From: Pseudomonadales bacterium
Lineage (GTDB): Bacteria > Pseudomonadota > Gammaproteobacteria > Pseudomonadales > Azotimanducaceae
Reading direction: 5' to 3'
Assembly (NCBI GenBank): GCA_019634925.1
Contig: JAHCAL010000001.1
Location: forward strand, 186,001-250,000
Length of the DNA stretch: 64,000 bases
A model generated the notes under the pieces. It did not search any database and had not been told where the DNA came from. It saw only the letters and a program-made list of their open reading frames with translations. Shown piece by piece: positions 18,176-26,979 of the stretch. The translations under genes were made by a program, and so were the position numbers. How positions within the stretch are numbered: position 1 is the first letter of the stretch; each line of letters opens with the position of its first letter.

Positions 18176-19277
18176 GCCCGGGGCCGGACGCACCGCATGC
18201 ATGGCGCTGGTCCTCATGTGCTGCCTGTCGGTGGCCGATCGGGCGCAGACGCAACTGCGTCTCGAATCCGTGCTGGGCGCGACCGATACCGATGGTTTCG
18301 TGCGCGCCGACGTGGTCCGGCCGTTCGAGTTTCCCGACGACCACGGACCGCACGAGGATTTTCGCAGCGAGTGGTGGTACCTGACCGTGAACGTGAGCGA
18401 CGCGGACGGCGCGGCGTTCGGTGTGCAGTTCACCGCGTTCCGGCAGGCGACCGCGCCGCCCGGAGGCCCCGTGGAGGACTGGTCCACCCGGCAGGTATAT
18501 CTCGCGCACCTGGCGGTAACGGACGTGGCCGGACGCCGGCACAGGAGCCACGAACGGCTTGCCCGCGGCCATCCACGGCTCGCCGGCGCGCGGGCGGATC
18601 CGTTCGCCGTCTGGGTCGACGGCTGGCGGCTCGCGGCGGTCGCGGAGGGCTTCGCGCCGCTGCGGCTCGAGGCCCGGGCCGGGGCAACCGTGGTCGATCT
18701 CGTACTGGAACCGGTCAAGCCCCTGGTCCTGCAGGGCGATCGAGGCCTGAGCGCCAAGGGACCGGGGCAGGCGTCGTACTACTACTCGTTGCCGCGCCTC
18801 ACCGCGACCGGTGCGCTCGAACTCGACGGTGTCCGTCATGCGGTGCAGGGGTTCGCCTGGTTCGACCGCGAATGGAGCACGAGTCTGCTGTCGGCCGGCC
18901 AGATCGGCTGGGACTGGTTCGGACTGCAATTCGATGACGGTGAGGAGCTGATGGCGTTCCGGCTGCGGCGCGACGACGGCGCGCGGGACCCCTATGACCA
19001 CGGCAGCTGGATTGCCCGCGATGGCCGCGCACGGCACTTGGAACCGGCCGATTTCGAGCTGGTTCCGTTGCGCTACTGGCGCGATCGTGCGGGCGTGCGC
19101 TGGCCTGTCGAATGGGAAATCCGCCTCGCCGATCGCGCGCCGCTCAGGGTGGTCGCCGCGCTCGACGACCAGCGCATGGATACACTGCTCGTCTACTGGG
19201 AAGGCCTGGTGCGGGTGCTGGACGAACGCGGCCGCCGCATCGGTGCCGGATACATGGAGCTCACCGGGTATGACTGA
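18162..19277 (+). CDS. AttH/CrtC-like exported lipocalin-fold protein
   Basis: 371 residues. A hydrophobic N-terminal segment (MALVLMCCLSVADRAQ, from about residue 13) acts as a signal peptide. The body has the family marks FRSEWWYLT near residue 69, FAWFDREWSTS near 230 and WDWFGLQFDDGEELMAFRLR. These place it in the carotenoid 1,2-hydratase/AttH family. Family proteins next to ABC genes are thought to receive or carry hydrophobic ligands in the periplasm. There are no carotenoid genes nearby, so hydratase activity is unlikely. Overlaps the next Nudix gene by 8 bp. Confidence 0.85.
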   Translation: MRRREPGAGRTACMALVLMCCLSVADRAQTQLRLESVLGATDTDGFVRADVVRPFEFPDDHGPHEDFRSEWWYLTVNVSDADGAAFGVQFTAFRQATAPPGGPVEDWSTRQVYLAHLAVTDVAGRRHRSHERLARGHPRLAGARADPFAVWVDGWRLAAVAEGFAPLRLEARAGATVVDLVLEPVKPLVLQGDRGLSAKGPGQASYYYSLPRLTATGALELDGVRHAVQGFAWFDREWSTSLLSAGQIGWDWFGLQFDDGEELMAFRLRRDDGARDPYDHGSWIARDGRARHLEPADFELVPLRYWRDRAGVRWPVEWEIRLADRAPLRVVAALDDQRMDTLLVYWEGLVRVLDERGRRIGAGYMELTGYD

Positions 19278-19839
19278 TCACGACGAACTGGCCTGGACCC
19301 TGGTCGAACGCGAGCAGGGTCCCGACCTGATCCTGTTCCGGGCACGCTACGATCATTGTGCCCATCCCGACAGCGGCAGGGTGCTGAAACGCATCGTGCT
19401 GGAGTCGGTCGACTGGGTGAACATGGTCGCGCTGACCTCCGACGGCCGCTCGGTGATGGTGCGTCAGTTCCGCTTCGGGGTCGGCTACAGCACGCTCGAG
19501 ACGCCGGGTGGCATGGTGGATCCGGGTGAGGATCCACTCACGGCCGCGCAGCGTGAGCTGCGCGAGGAGACCGGCTACACCGGCGGGACCTGGACCTACC
19601 TCGGCGCCGTGGAGCCGAACCCGGCCTTCCACGATCATCTGTGCCATCATTTCCTGGCCCGTGACGTGGTGCCGAGCCATGCGCAGGCGCTGTCGGGAGG
19701 CGAGGCGATCCGCGTGGAACTCATGACCGAGACCGATATACGTGCGGCCGTGCAGTCCGGCGAACTCCGCCACGCGCTGGCGCTCTCGGTGCTCGCGCGG
19801 GTATTCCCGCTCTGGCCGCTGCCGTTCGCGCATGACTGA
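19270..19839 (+). CDS. Nudix hydrolase, ADP-sugar pyrophosphatase-like
   Basis: 189 residues. A complete Nudix box (GGMVDPGEDPLTAAQRELREETGY) begins near residue 80, and the preceding VRQFRFGVGYSTLETPGG fits NudF/ADP-ribose pyrophosphatase-type enzymes. Such enzymes hydrolyse ADP-ribose or related nucleotide sugars to AMP and sugar phosphate. The substrate is inferred. It closes the five-gene operon, which therefore begins and ends with different Nudix enzymes around an ABC-lipocalin unit. Confidence 0.85.
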   Translation: MTDHDELAWTLVEREQGPDLILFRARYDHCAHPDSGRVLKRIVLESVDWVNMVALTSDGRSVMVRQFRFGVGYSTLETPGGMVDPGEDPLTAAQRELREETGYTGGTWTYLGAVEPNPAFHDHLCHHFLARDVVPSHAQALSGGEAIRVELMTETDIRAAVQSGELRHALALSVLARVFPLWPLPFAHD

Positions 19840-19892
19840 GCGGACTACCTTGAGTGCGCCCGCGGCGCGGCCGACGGGCAACTTGCTTACAT

Positions 19893-19922
19893 ATGCCGAC
19901 CGCGGTTCCCTAGGATCGGCAT
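19893..19922. promoter_or_regulatory. Inverted repeat upstream of the GGDEF-EAL gene
   Basis: ATGCCGA and TCGGCAT are separated by 16 bases in the 135-bp gap before the receiver-GGDEF-EAL gene. It could be an operator or a leader hairpin; no clear promoter hexamers are seen. Confidence 0.3.
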
Positions 19923-19974
19923 GCGAATTGGGCCACAATCCGGGGCCTGAAAATCGAGAAGCGCATCGCAGATC

Positions 19975-22227
19975 ATGGCTGAATCGAGCGTCGAGCCGCC
20001 CGCGGTGCTCCGTTCCGGCGCGGAACGCGATGACGCTGCGCTCGCCGGTCCGGCGCCCGTGCGCGACAGTGTGCGCGAAGACCCGGCGATCCTGCTGGTC
20101 GACGACAACCCGGACCTGCTCGACAGCCTGTTCGAACTCGTTTCCCTGCATGGTTTCCGGCCGGACAAGGCGCTGGGCGGCCGGCAGGCGCTCGCGCTGC
20201 TCGACAGCAAGCCGTACGACGTGGTCCTGCTCGATCTCATCATGCCGGAGGTCAGCGGGCACGATCTGCTCGATCATGCGCGCCGCGAGGGGCTCGACGC
20301 GAAGCTGATCGTGGTGAGCGGCGACGCCTCGTTCGACGGCGTACAGCATGCCCTGCACTGCGGCGCCTTCGACTACGTCCGCAAGCCCTACGACCCGGGC
20401 GAACTGATCGCCACGCTCGAACTCGCCCTGCGTCAGCGGCGCCTCGAGCACGACAACCGGCGCATGCAGTCGCAGATCCGCGAATCCGAAGCGCTGCACC
20501 GGTTCATCGTCAATACGTCGCCCGATCTCGTGTACATGCTCGACCGCAACGGCTGTTTCACCTTCCTGAACGACCGGGTGGAGCCGTTGCTCGGCTACAG
20601 CAGGGAGGAGCTGCTCGGACGCCACTTCAGCGAGATCATCGACCCCGAATTCCAGGACGTCGCGCGCAACCTGTTCGCCGAGCGCCGTACGGGGCGGCGC
20701 GCCACCACCAACTTCGAGGTGCGGTTGAAGCGCCGCCGCGGCGCGCCGGGGCTGCGCGTGGTGCAGGGACTCGGAATCTGGGTCGAGCTGACCGCGCAGG
20801 GCATTTACGAAGATCCCCGCGAACGTACCCGCGACGGATTCCTCGGTACCTACGGGACGGCGCGGGACATCAGCGAACGCAAGGAGGCGCAGGAAGTCAT
20901 CAACTTCCAGGCGTACCACGATCTCCTGACGCACCTGCCGAACCGGGCGCTCCTGAAGGACCGTCTCTCGCTCGCCATCGCGCAGGCCGAGCGCAACGAG
21001 CGCCGGCTCGCGGTCATGTTCCTCGACCTCGACCGCTTCAAGGTGGTGAACGACACGCTCGGGCACACGATGGGCGATAGATTGCTGAAGGCGGTCGCGG
21101 GCCGATTGCAGGGCTGCCTGCGGGCGGGTGATACGCTGTCGCGCTTCGGCGGCGACGAATTCATGCTGCTGTTGCCGGACATCCGCACGCGCGACGACGT
21201 CGTGGTGATCGCCAACAAGATCCTGCAGCAGCTGCACGCGCCATTCGTGCTCGACGGCCATGAACTGTTCGTCGGGGCCAGCATCGGCATCGCGATGTAT
21301 CCGGAAGCGGGGAGTAGCGAGGAAGCGCTGATCCAGAACGCCGACATCGCCATGTACCACGTCAAGGGCCGCAGCAAGAACGGCTTCCAGTTCTTCTCCG
21401 AGGAGATGAACCACCATCTCTCCACGCGGCTGACGCTCGAGCGGGAGTTGCGCAACGCCATCGCGGCGGGACAGCTCGAGGTGTTCTACCAGCCGCAGGT
21501 CCGGCTCGCGTCGGGCTCGATCAGCGGCGTCGAGGCGCTGGTGCGCTGGAAGCATCCGGAGCGTGGCCTGCTGGCCCCCGAGGCGTTTCTGCCGATCGCG
21601 CTGGAAACCGGCCTGATCCCGCAGATCGACGAATACGTGCAGCGGCGCGCGCTCGAGGATCTCGCCGCCTGGCACGCGCGCGGGCACCAGGCGCTGCGCC
21701 TCTCGGTCAATCTCTCCGCACTGCAACTCGAACAGGATTCGTTCGTGGAGCGCCTGCTGCGCGAGATCGCCCGGGTCGGGCTCACGCCCGGCGCGCTCAA
21801 GGTCGAGATCACGGAAAACATCCTGATGCGCGACATGGAGGCGGTCGTGCCGAAGCTGCGCAGGCTGCAGGCCGCCGGCATGCAGATCGCCATCGACGAT
21901 TTCGGCACGGGTTACTCGTCGCTGAGCTACCTGCGGCAGGTTCCGATCGATACCCTCAAGGTGGATCGCTCGTTCGTCGCGGACATCCGCGCGGATCAGC
22001 GCGGCGTCAGCATCGTGGATGCGATCGTCGCCATGGCGCGCGGTCTCAAGCTGGATCTGATCGCGGAAGGCGTGGAGAATCGCGTCCAGTTGCGCTACCT
22101 CAAGGCGCAAGGCTGCAGCGAGGTGCAGGGCTTCATCTTCAGCCCGCCCGTGGACGCACATGCGCTTGGCGTACTGCTGGAGCGAGACCCGTACCGACAG
22201 CTGGTGCTGGACGGGCACGGCAACTGA
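19975..22227 (+). CDS. Receiver-PAS-GGDEF-EAL cyclic-di-GMP regulator
   Basis: 750 residues. The receiver domain (about 37-150) has LVDDN and phospho-acceptor D87 (LLDLIMP). A PAS domain follows (about 165-300: FIVNTSPDLVYMLDRNG). The GGDEF motif is intact at 392-396, with an RxxD inhibitory site five residues before it (RAGD). The EAL domain has an intact EAL at 520-522 (VEALVRWKHPERG), plus ENILMRD and DDFGTGYSSLSYL. Both synthase and phosphodiesterase motifs look active. A phosphorelay probably sets the balance, but no kinase is adjacent. It is transcribed alone or with the next gene, 26 bp away. Confidence 0.93.
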   Translation: MAESSVEPPAVLRSGAERDDAALAGPAPVRDSVREDPAILLVDDNPDLLDSLFELVSLHGFRPDKALGGRQALALLDSKPYDVVLLDLIMPEVSGHDLLDHARREGLDAKLIVVSGDASFDGVQHALHCGAFDYVRKPYDPGELIATLELALRQRRLEHDNRRMQSQIRESEALHRFIVNTSPDLVYMLDRNGCFTFLNDRVEPLLGYSREELLGRHFSEIIDPEFQDVARNLFAERRTGRRATTNFEVRLKRRRGAPGLRVVQGLGIWVELTAQGIYEDPRERTRDGFLGTYGTARDISERKEAQEVINFQAYHDLLTHLPNRALLKDRLSLAIAQAERNERRLAVMFLDLDRFKVVNDTLGHTMGDRLLKAVAGRLQGCLRAGDTLSRFGGDEFMLLLPDIRTRDDVVVIANKILQQLHAPFVLDGHELFVGASIGIAMYPEAGSSEEALIQNADIAMYHVKGRSKNGFQFFSEEMNHHLSTRLTLERELRNAIAAGQLEVFYQPQVRLASGSISGVEALVRWKHPERGLLAPEAFLPIALETGLIPQIDEYVQRRALEDLAAWHARGHQALRLSVNLSALQLEQDSFVERLLREIARVGLTPGALKVEITENILMRDMEAVVPKLRRLQAAGMQIAIDDFGTGYSSLSYLRQVPIDTLKVDRSFVADIRADQRGVSIVDAIVAMARGLKLDLIAEGVENRVQLRYLKAQGCSEVQGFIFSPPVDAHALGVLLERDPYRQLVLDGHGN

Positions 22228-22253
22228 CAGGCGCCCGATTCGAGCACACGTCC

Positions 22254-23480
22254 GTGAAGGGATTTACCACGAGGATCGTGCACAGCGATCGTCAGGAGGC
22301 CATCGAGCACGGCTCCCTGCACAAGCCGGTGCATTCGACCGTTGCATACGGCTACACAGACGCCCGCGACCTGGCCGCGGTGTTCCAGGGGACCCAGCCG
22401 GGATTCACCTATGGACGCCAGGTGAATCCCACCGTCGACGCGCTGCAGAACAAGATCAGCCGCATGGAGGAGGGCCTGCACACGGCCTGCTTCGCGACCG
22501 GCATGGCGGCGATCGGTACGTTGCTGTTCTCGCTCCTGCGCAACGGCGATCACTTCGTCTCGAGCGCGTTCCTGTTCGGCAATACCAACAGCCTGTTCCA
22601 GACCTTCATGGCGCACGGGATCGACGTCAGCTTTGTCGACGCGACCTCGGCCGACGCGGTCGCGGCGGCGATCAACGAGCGGACCCGGCTGGTCTTCGTC
22701 GAGACCATCGCCAATCCGCGCACGCAGGTGGCGGCGCTCGCCGAGATCGGCGCGCTGTGCGCGGCGCGCGGACTGGTCTACGTGGTCGACAATACGATGA
22801 CCTCGCCGTACCTGTTCCAACCCCGGACGGTCGGCGCCAGCATGGTGGTCAACAGCCTGACCAAGTACATCGGCGGCCACGGCAACGCACTCGGCGGCGC
22901 GGTCACCGAACTCGGCACTTACGACTGGGGCCGGTTCGACAACATCTACGAGATCTATCGCAAGGGCCCGGCGGACCGCTGGGCGATCACGCAGATCCGC
23001 AAGAAAGGCCTGCGCGATTTCGGCGCGTCGCTCGCGCCGGAGGCGGCGCACCATATTTCCGTCGGGGCCGAGACGCTCGCGCTGCGGATGGAGCGGCAGT
23101 GCGCCAACGCGCTCGCCATGGCGCGTTTCCTGGAAGCGCATCCGCGGGTCCGGCGGGTCTACTATCCCGGTCTCGAGAGTCACCCCGAACACGCGCGGGC
23201 GCGGACCCTGTTCCGTCACGCGGGCGCCCTGTTCAGCTTCGAACTCGATCCGGCGGTCGACATCTGGGCATTCCAGAACCGGCTCGAAGTGATCGTCAAG
23301 TCGAGCAACCTGGGCGACAATCGCACACTCGCCATCCCGGTCGCGCATACGATCTATTTCGAGATGGGACCGGAACGGCGCGCCAGCATGGGCATCGACG
23401 ACTCGCTGATCAGGATCTCGGTCGGCATCGAGGATACGGAGGATCTGCTCCGCGACCTCGGCGCCGCTCTGGACGGCTGA
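22254..23480 (+). CDS. Cystathionine gamma-synthase / O-acyl-homoserine sulfhydrylase family PLP enzyme
   Basis: 408 residues from a GTG. It has the Cys/Met-metabolism PLP fold: YGRQVNPTVDALQNKI near the N-terminus, ATGMAAIGTLLFSLL, the cofactor aspartate VVDNTMTSPYL and the Schiff-base lysine SLTKYIGGHGN. Such enzymes use O-acylhomoserine with sulfide or cysteine, or cleave cystathionine; the exact reaction cannot be read from sequence. No SD is obvious at the GTG. cysH lies 3 kb downstream, so a sulfur-assimilation role fits. Confidence 0.88.
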   Translation: MKGFTTRIVHSDRQEAIEHGSLHKPVHSTVAYGYTDARDLAAVFQGTQPGFTYGRQVNPTVDALQNKISRMEEGLHTACFATGMAAIGTLLFSLLRNGDHFVSSAFLFGNTNSLFQTFMAHGIDVSFVDATSADAVAAAINERTRLVFVETIANPRTQVAALAEIGALCAARGLVYVVDNTMTSPYLFQPRTVGASMVVNSLTKYIGGHGNALGGAVTELGTYDWGRFDNIYEIYRKGPADRWAITQIRKKGLRDFGASLAPEAAHHISVGAETLALRMERQCANALAMARFLEAHPRVRRVYYPGLESHPEHARARTLFRHAGALFSFELDPAVDIWAFQNRLEVIVKSSNLGDNRTLAIPVAHTIYFEMGPERRASMGIDDSLIRISVGIEDTEDLLRDLGAALDG

Positions 23481-23541
23481 TACCGGTCCGCAGAGTCATC
23501 CGCAAGGCAGCATCATTCACGTAGTTGGGGGAGCCAGGAAC

Positions 23542-24306
23542 ATGGATCGATTGAACGGCAAGGTCGCCGTGATCACCGGCGGCGCCGGCGGGATCGGCCG
23601 CGCGGCAGGTGCACTGTTCGCCGCCGAAGGTGCCAGCGTGCTGCTCGTCGACCTCGACGAGACCGCGCTCAAGGACGCGGTACGGTCGATCGGCAGCAAT
23701 CGCGTGAGCTACCTGGTGGGCGACGTCACGCGTGCGGCGGACAACGAGGCGATGTTCGCGTGTGCGGCCGAACGTTACGGCGGCGTCGACATCTTCCTCG
23801 CGAATGCCGGGGTCGAGGGTGACGTGAAGCCGATCAGCGAGTACGACGAGGCACGTTTCGACCAGGTCATCGCGGTGAACGTGAAAGGCGTATTCCTCGG
23901 GCTCAAGTCGGCGTTCGGCGCGCTGAAGGCGCGCGGCGGCGGCAGCATCGTGATCACCTCCTCGGTCGCGGGGGTCAAGGGCGCGGCCGGTGTGGCGCCG
24001 TACGTGACCAGCAAACACGCGGTGATCGGCATGATGCGCTCGGCGGCGCTGGAAGGCGCGCCGCACAACATCCGGGTCAACACGGTGAATCCCTCGCCGG
24101 TGGAGACGCGCATGATGCGCAGCCTGGAAGCCGGATTCAGTCCGGACGACGCCGAGGCGGCGCGGGCACGCATGGCCGCCTCGATCCCCCTGCAGCGCTA
24201 CGGCACGCCGGATGAGATCGCGCGGGTCATGCTGTTCCTCGCGAGCGACGATGCGGCGTGGGTCACCGGGTCGGTCTACATGGCCGACGGTGGCAACACA
24301 ACCTGA
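23542..24306 (+). CDS. Short-chain dehydrogenase/reductase
   Basis: 254 residues, classical SDR length. The NAD(P)-binding TGGAGGIGRAAG is at about 12-23, NAG follows, the catalytic serine is in VITSSVAGVKG and YVTSK supplies Tyr and Lys. D36-type acidic residues after beta-2 (LLVDLDE) favour NAD(H) over NADP(H). The substrate is unknown. A strong SD (ggggga) precedes the ATG. It ends 16 bp before purC and may be cotranscribed with it. Confidence 0.88.
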   Translation: MDRLNGKVAVITGGAGGIGRAAGALFAAEGASVLLVDLDETALKDAVRSIGSNRVSYLVGDVTRAADNEAMFACAAERYGGVDIFLANAGVEGDVKPISEYDEARFDQVIAVNVKGVFLGLKSAFGALKARGGGSIVITSSVAGVKGAAGVAPYVTSKHAVIGMMRSAALEGAPHNIRVNTVNPSPVETRMMRSLEAGFSPDDAEAARARMAASIPLQRYGTPDEIARVMLFLASDDAAWVTGSVYMADGGNTT

Positions 24307-24322
24307 AGGGGCGTAGGGCGCC

Positions 24323-25249
24323 ATGTCAGATGCATTGCTCACCACCCGTCTAGGCTTGCCGAACCGGCGCTCGGGCAAGGTCCGTGACCTTTACGACGTG
24401 CGCCTCGCGGACGGCACCGAGGCGCTGCTGATCGTCGCGACGGACCGCATCAGTGCTTTCGACGTGGTGATGGCGAACGGCCTGCCCGGCAAGGGCATCG
24501 TGCTGACGGCGATCTCGAAGTTCTGGTTCGATCTGTTCGCCGACGAAGTGCCGAACCACCTGATCTCGACCGACCCGGCCGACGTGCCGGGGCTCGACGC
24601 GGGTGAGCGGCAGCTGCTCGCCGGCCGGATGATGCTGTGCCGGCGGACCGACGTGCTGCCGATCGAGTGCATCGCGCGCGGCTACCTCACCGGCAGCGGC
24701 TGGAAGGACTACCAGCAGACCGGCGCGGTCTGCGGCATCCCGCTGCCAAACGGGCTGGTCAACGGTGACCGGCTCGCCGAACCCCTGTTCACCCCGTCGA
24801 CCAAGGCCGCCTCCGGTCACGACGAGAACATCAGTTTCGCCGCGGGGGCTGAGATCGTCGGTCGCGCGCACATGACCTGGCTGCGTGACACGACGCTGGC
24901 TCTGTACGCGCGGGCGCGCGACTACGCGCAGGCGCGCGGCATCATCCTCGCCGACACCAAGTTCGAGTTCGGCCTGCTGCCGGGCGCGACCACACCGATC
25001 CTGATCGACGAGATCTTCACGCCCGACAGTTCGCGCTTCTGGCCCGCGGACCAGTGGCGACCCGGTGGTGAGCAGCCGAGTTTCGACAAGCAGTTCGTGC
25101 GCAATTATCTCGAGACGCTGGTCGCGGCGGGTGAGTGGGACAAGACACCGCCGGGGCCGCGTCTGCCCGACACAGTCGTGCAGCAGACCATGGCGCGTTA
25201 CCTGGAGGCGTGCCGCCGGCTCACCGGCGCCGAGCCGGCGCTGCCATGA
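24323..25249 (+). CDS. purC: Phosphoribosylaminoimidazole-succinocarboxamide synthase (SAICAR synthetase)
   Basis: 308 residues, the longer Ade1-like type. It shows SGKVRDLYDV, DRISAFDVVM, IECIARGYLTGSGWKDYQ, and DTKFEFG followed by IDEIFTPDSSRFW, all typical purC signatures. The enzyme joins aspartate to CAIR with ATP in de novo purine synthesis. Its stop codon overlaps an ATG (ATGA) that opens a short repeat-built ORF. Confidence 0.97.
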   Translation: MSDALLTTRLGLPNRRSGKVRDLYDVRLADGTEALLIVATDRISAFDVVMANGLPGKGIVLTAISKFWFDLFADEVPNHLISTDPADVPGLDAGERQLLAGRMMLCRRTDVLPIECIARGYLTGSGWKDYQQTGAVCGIPLPNGLVNGDRLAEPLFTPSTKAASGHDENISFAAGAEIVGRAHMTWLRDTTLALYARARDYAQARGIILADTKFEFGLLPGATTPILIDEIFTPDSSRFWPADQWRPGGEQPSFDKQFVRNYLETLVAAGEWDKTPPGPRLPDTVVQQTMARYLEACRRLTGAEPALP

Positions 25250-25383
25250 AGGGACGGGTGTGGAAGGGGCGGGCGTGGAAGGGGTGGGCGTGGAAGGGGT
25301 GGGTGTTGGAGCGGCGGATGCGCCGCGCGACCACCTGCCGCGCAGCCACGTGCCGCGCGGCCACGTGCTGCGCAGCCACGTAA
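25246..25383 (+). CDS. 45-residue ORF built from two 15-bp tandem arrays
   Basis: The ATG overlaps the purC stop as ATGA, and the frame ends at TAA 25381-25383. The sequence is MKGRV followed by WKGRA/WKGWA units and then TCRAA units, so almost the whole ORF is tandem repeat. There is no recognisable domain and no SD of its own. It may be translated by coupling to purC, or it may be non-coding repeat that happens to stay open. I lean to a chance product of repeat growth. Confidence 0.3.
   Translation: MKGRVWKGRAWKGWAWKGWVLERRMRRATTCRAATCRAATCCAAT
25258..25317. repeat. 15-bp tandem repeat array 1 after purC
   Basis: Four units of the type gcgtggaaggggtgg, the last one diverged. All are in frame with the ATG overlapping the purC stop. 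Confidence 0.9.
25322..25381. repeat. 15-bp tandem repeat array 2 after purC
   Basis: Four units of the type gccgcgcagccacgt, 4 bp after array 1. Unit length is the same but the sequence is unrelated. Units differ by one to three bases and are contiguous, with no spacers, so this is not a CRISPR array. Confidence 0.9.
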
Positions 25384-25389
25384 GGGTCG

Positions 25390-25728
25390 GTGCCGGTGGA
25401 CTGGCCGACCTACCGGCAGCTCTGCGACCGGCCGGAGGTATTGAGCCGCTGGCTGGTCGAGGCCACGCTCGAGGTACTCGGCGACGAGGGCCCGGTCGAT
25501 GCCCTGCGGACGGTGCTGGCCGGCGTGCCGCTGGCGAAGCCTGACGGCTTCAGGGGGCCGCCCGCGGCGGACATGTTCGTCACCGACCTGGCACGCGCGG
25601 ACGTCCTGGTCATCGTGGCCGCCATCGAGCAGCGGATCGCCGCCGGTGCTGCGGACCTCGTGAGACCGGCCGGCATGCTCGCCGCCTGGCGTGAATATGC
25701 GGCCCGCGTGGCGGCCGCGCCAGGCTGA
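25390..25728 (+). CDS. Small uncharacterised protein
   Basis: 112 residues from GTG 25390; a second GTG six bases later is equally possible. It is predicted alpha-helical (PTYRQLCDRPEVLSRWLVEATLEVLGDEG; later IVAAIEQRIAAGAADLV) with no signal peptide or membrane segment. No family is recognised. It sits 45 bp upstream of the biotin-carrier gene and may be cotranscribed. The upstream 15-bp repeats leave little room for an own promoter. Confidence 0.6.
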   Translation: MPVDWPTYRQLCDRPEVLSRWLVEATLEVLGDEGPVDALRTVLAGVPLAKPDGFRGPPAADMFVTDLARADVLVIVAAIEQRIAAGAADLVRPAGMLAAWREYAARVAAAPG

Positions 25729-25773
25729 ATCGAGCCCGGACTGCCGGGCGCCACTCATTGCAGGAGAACGGGT

Positions 25774-25995
25774 TTGGCTCGCGTTGAAATCGAAAGCGAC
25801 GTTCAGGGTAACGTCTGGAAGGTGCTGGCAGCGGCGGGAGAGACAGTGGCCGCCGGTGACGTGCTCATGATTCTCGAGTCGATGAAGATGGAGATCCCGG
25901 TCGAGGCGCCGGTGGCGGGCCGTCTGCTCGCCGTGCACGTGACGCCCGGGCAGGCGGTGGCCGAGGGTCAGGTAGTCGCGCTGGTCGAAGCCTGA
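25774..25995 (+). CDS. Biotin/lipoyl carrier protein
   Basis: 73 residues, a single biotinyl domain. It carries the biotinylation motif [12 protein letters not shown] and the mirror hairpin motif [18 protein letters not shown]. Such small carriers accept biotin on the motif lysine and shuttle a carboxyl group for acyl-CoA carboxylases. No carboxylase gene is adjacent, so its partner lies elsewhere. TTG start supported by an AGGAG SD 7 bp upstream. Confidence 0.9.
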   Translation: MARVEIESDVQGNVWKVLAAAGETVAAGDVLMILESMKMEIPVEAPVAGRLLAVHVTPGQAVAEGQVVALVEA

Positions 25996-26121
25996 TCTGG
26001 CGGTGTGCGGCGCGGCGCGCCGCCGCCGGGCGGTTATTTGCTGATAGCGAATCATTCCTTCCGTCGTACCGGCCGCACGGCTAACGTCTGCCGACCCAGT
26101 TGTACCTTGGCTGCCCGCACC

Positions 26122-26925
26122 ATGACCGCACTCAAGCATCGCGCCGCACAGCCGGCCGCCGCCGGCCGATCCGAAGTGCCGATCGTGCCGCCCGCACGCG
26201 CGCTGGCACCAGCGTTCGATCCGGGCCTGGTGGCGCAGTGGAACCGGGATCTAGCGGCCCTCGATGCACCCGGACGCGTGCGCTATGCGCTCGAACACTT
26301 TCCCGGGCAACACGTTCTCTCGTCGTCGTTCGGCGCACAGGCTGCCGTGAGCCTGCACCTGCTGGTCCGCGCCGCGCCGGACATCCCGGTGGTCCTGGTC
26401 GACACCGGTTACCTGTTTCCGGAGACCTATCTCTTTGTCGATGCGCTGACCGAAGCACTCCGGCTCAATTTGAAGGTCTACCGCAGCGCGCTGAGTCCGG
26501 CCTGGCAGGAAGCGCGCTACGGGCAGCGCTGGAACCAGGGGCTGGCCGGCATCGAGGCGTACAACCAGGAGAACAAGGTCGAGCCCATGCGGCGCGCCAT
26601 GCAGGAACTGCAGGCCGGGACCTGGTTCACCGGCCTGCGTCGGGTGCAGGCGGAGAGTCGCGCCGCCACGCCGTTCGTGCAGGTGGTGGACGGGCGGGTC
26701 AAGGTCTGCCCCATCGCCGACTGGAACGATCGCGACGTCCACGGCTACCTGAAGGCCTACGGACTTCCGTATCACCCGCTCTGGGAAAAAGGCTACGTCT
26801 CGATCGGCGACGTGCATACGACCCGGTCCCTGGCCGAGGTCGACAGCGTGGAAGAGACCCGCTTCTTCGGGCTCAAGCGCGAATGCGGTCTGCACGAGTC
26901 CAATCTCGGGGATTCCGGGCTCTGA
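26122..26925 (+). CDS. cysH: Phosphoadenylyl-sulfate (PAPS) reductase
   Basis: 267 residues. It has the nucleotide-binding [25 protein letters not shown], the catalytic cysteine in KRECGLHES near the C-terminus and [14 protein letters not shown]. The CC and CxxC cysteines that hold the [4Fe-4S] cluster of APS reductases are absent ([11 protein letters not shown] in that place). This points to the thioredoxin-dependent PAPS-reducing type. It makes sulfite in sulfate assimilation. No other cys gene is in the window. The ATG at 26122 was chosen over an upstream in-frame start at 26005. Confidence 0.93.
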   Translation: MTALKHRAAQPAAAGRSEVPIVPPARALAPAFDPGLVAQWNRDLAALDAPGRVRYALEHFPGQHVLSSSFGAQAAVSLHLLVRAAPDIPVVLVDTGYLFPETYLFVDALTEALRLNLKVYRSALSPAWQEARYGQRWNQGLAGIEAYNQENKVEPMRRAMQELQAGTWFTGLRRVQAESRAATPFVQVVDGRVKVCPIADWNDRDVHGYLKAYGLPYHPLWEKGYVSIGDVHTTRSLAEVDSVEETRFFGLKRECGLHESNLGDSGL

Positions 26926-26979
26926 CCCGAACGGGCCGGCCCGTTCAGCCCCTGCAGCACGCGCGCCCCTGGCGGGCGC

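Noticed and set aside
19261..22218. A 985-codon frame opposite the GGDEF-EAL gene
   Set aside because: Antisense shadow; the opposite strand has complete catalytic motifs.
25258..25381. CRISPR array
   Set aside because: Units are contiguous 15-mers without spacers, and no cas genes are near.
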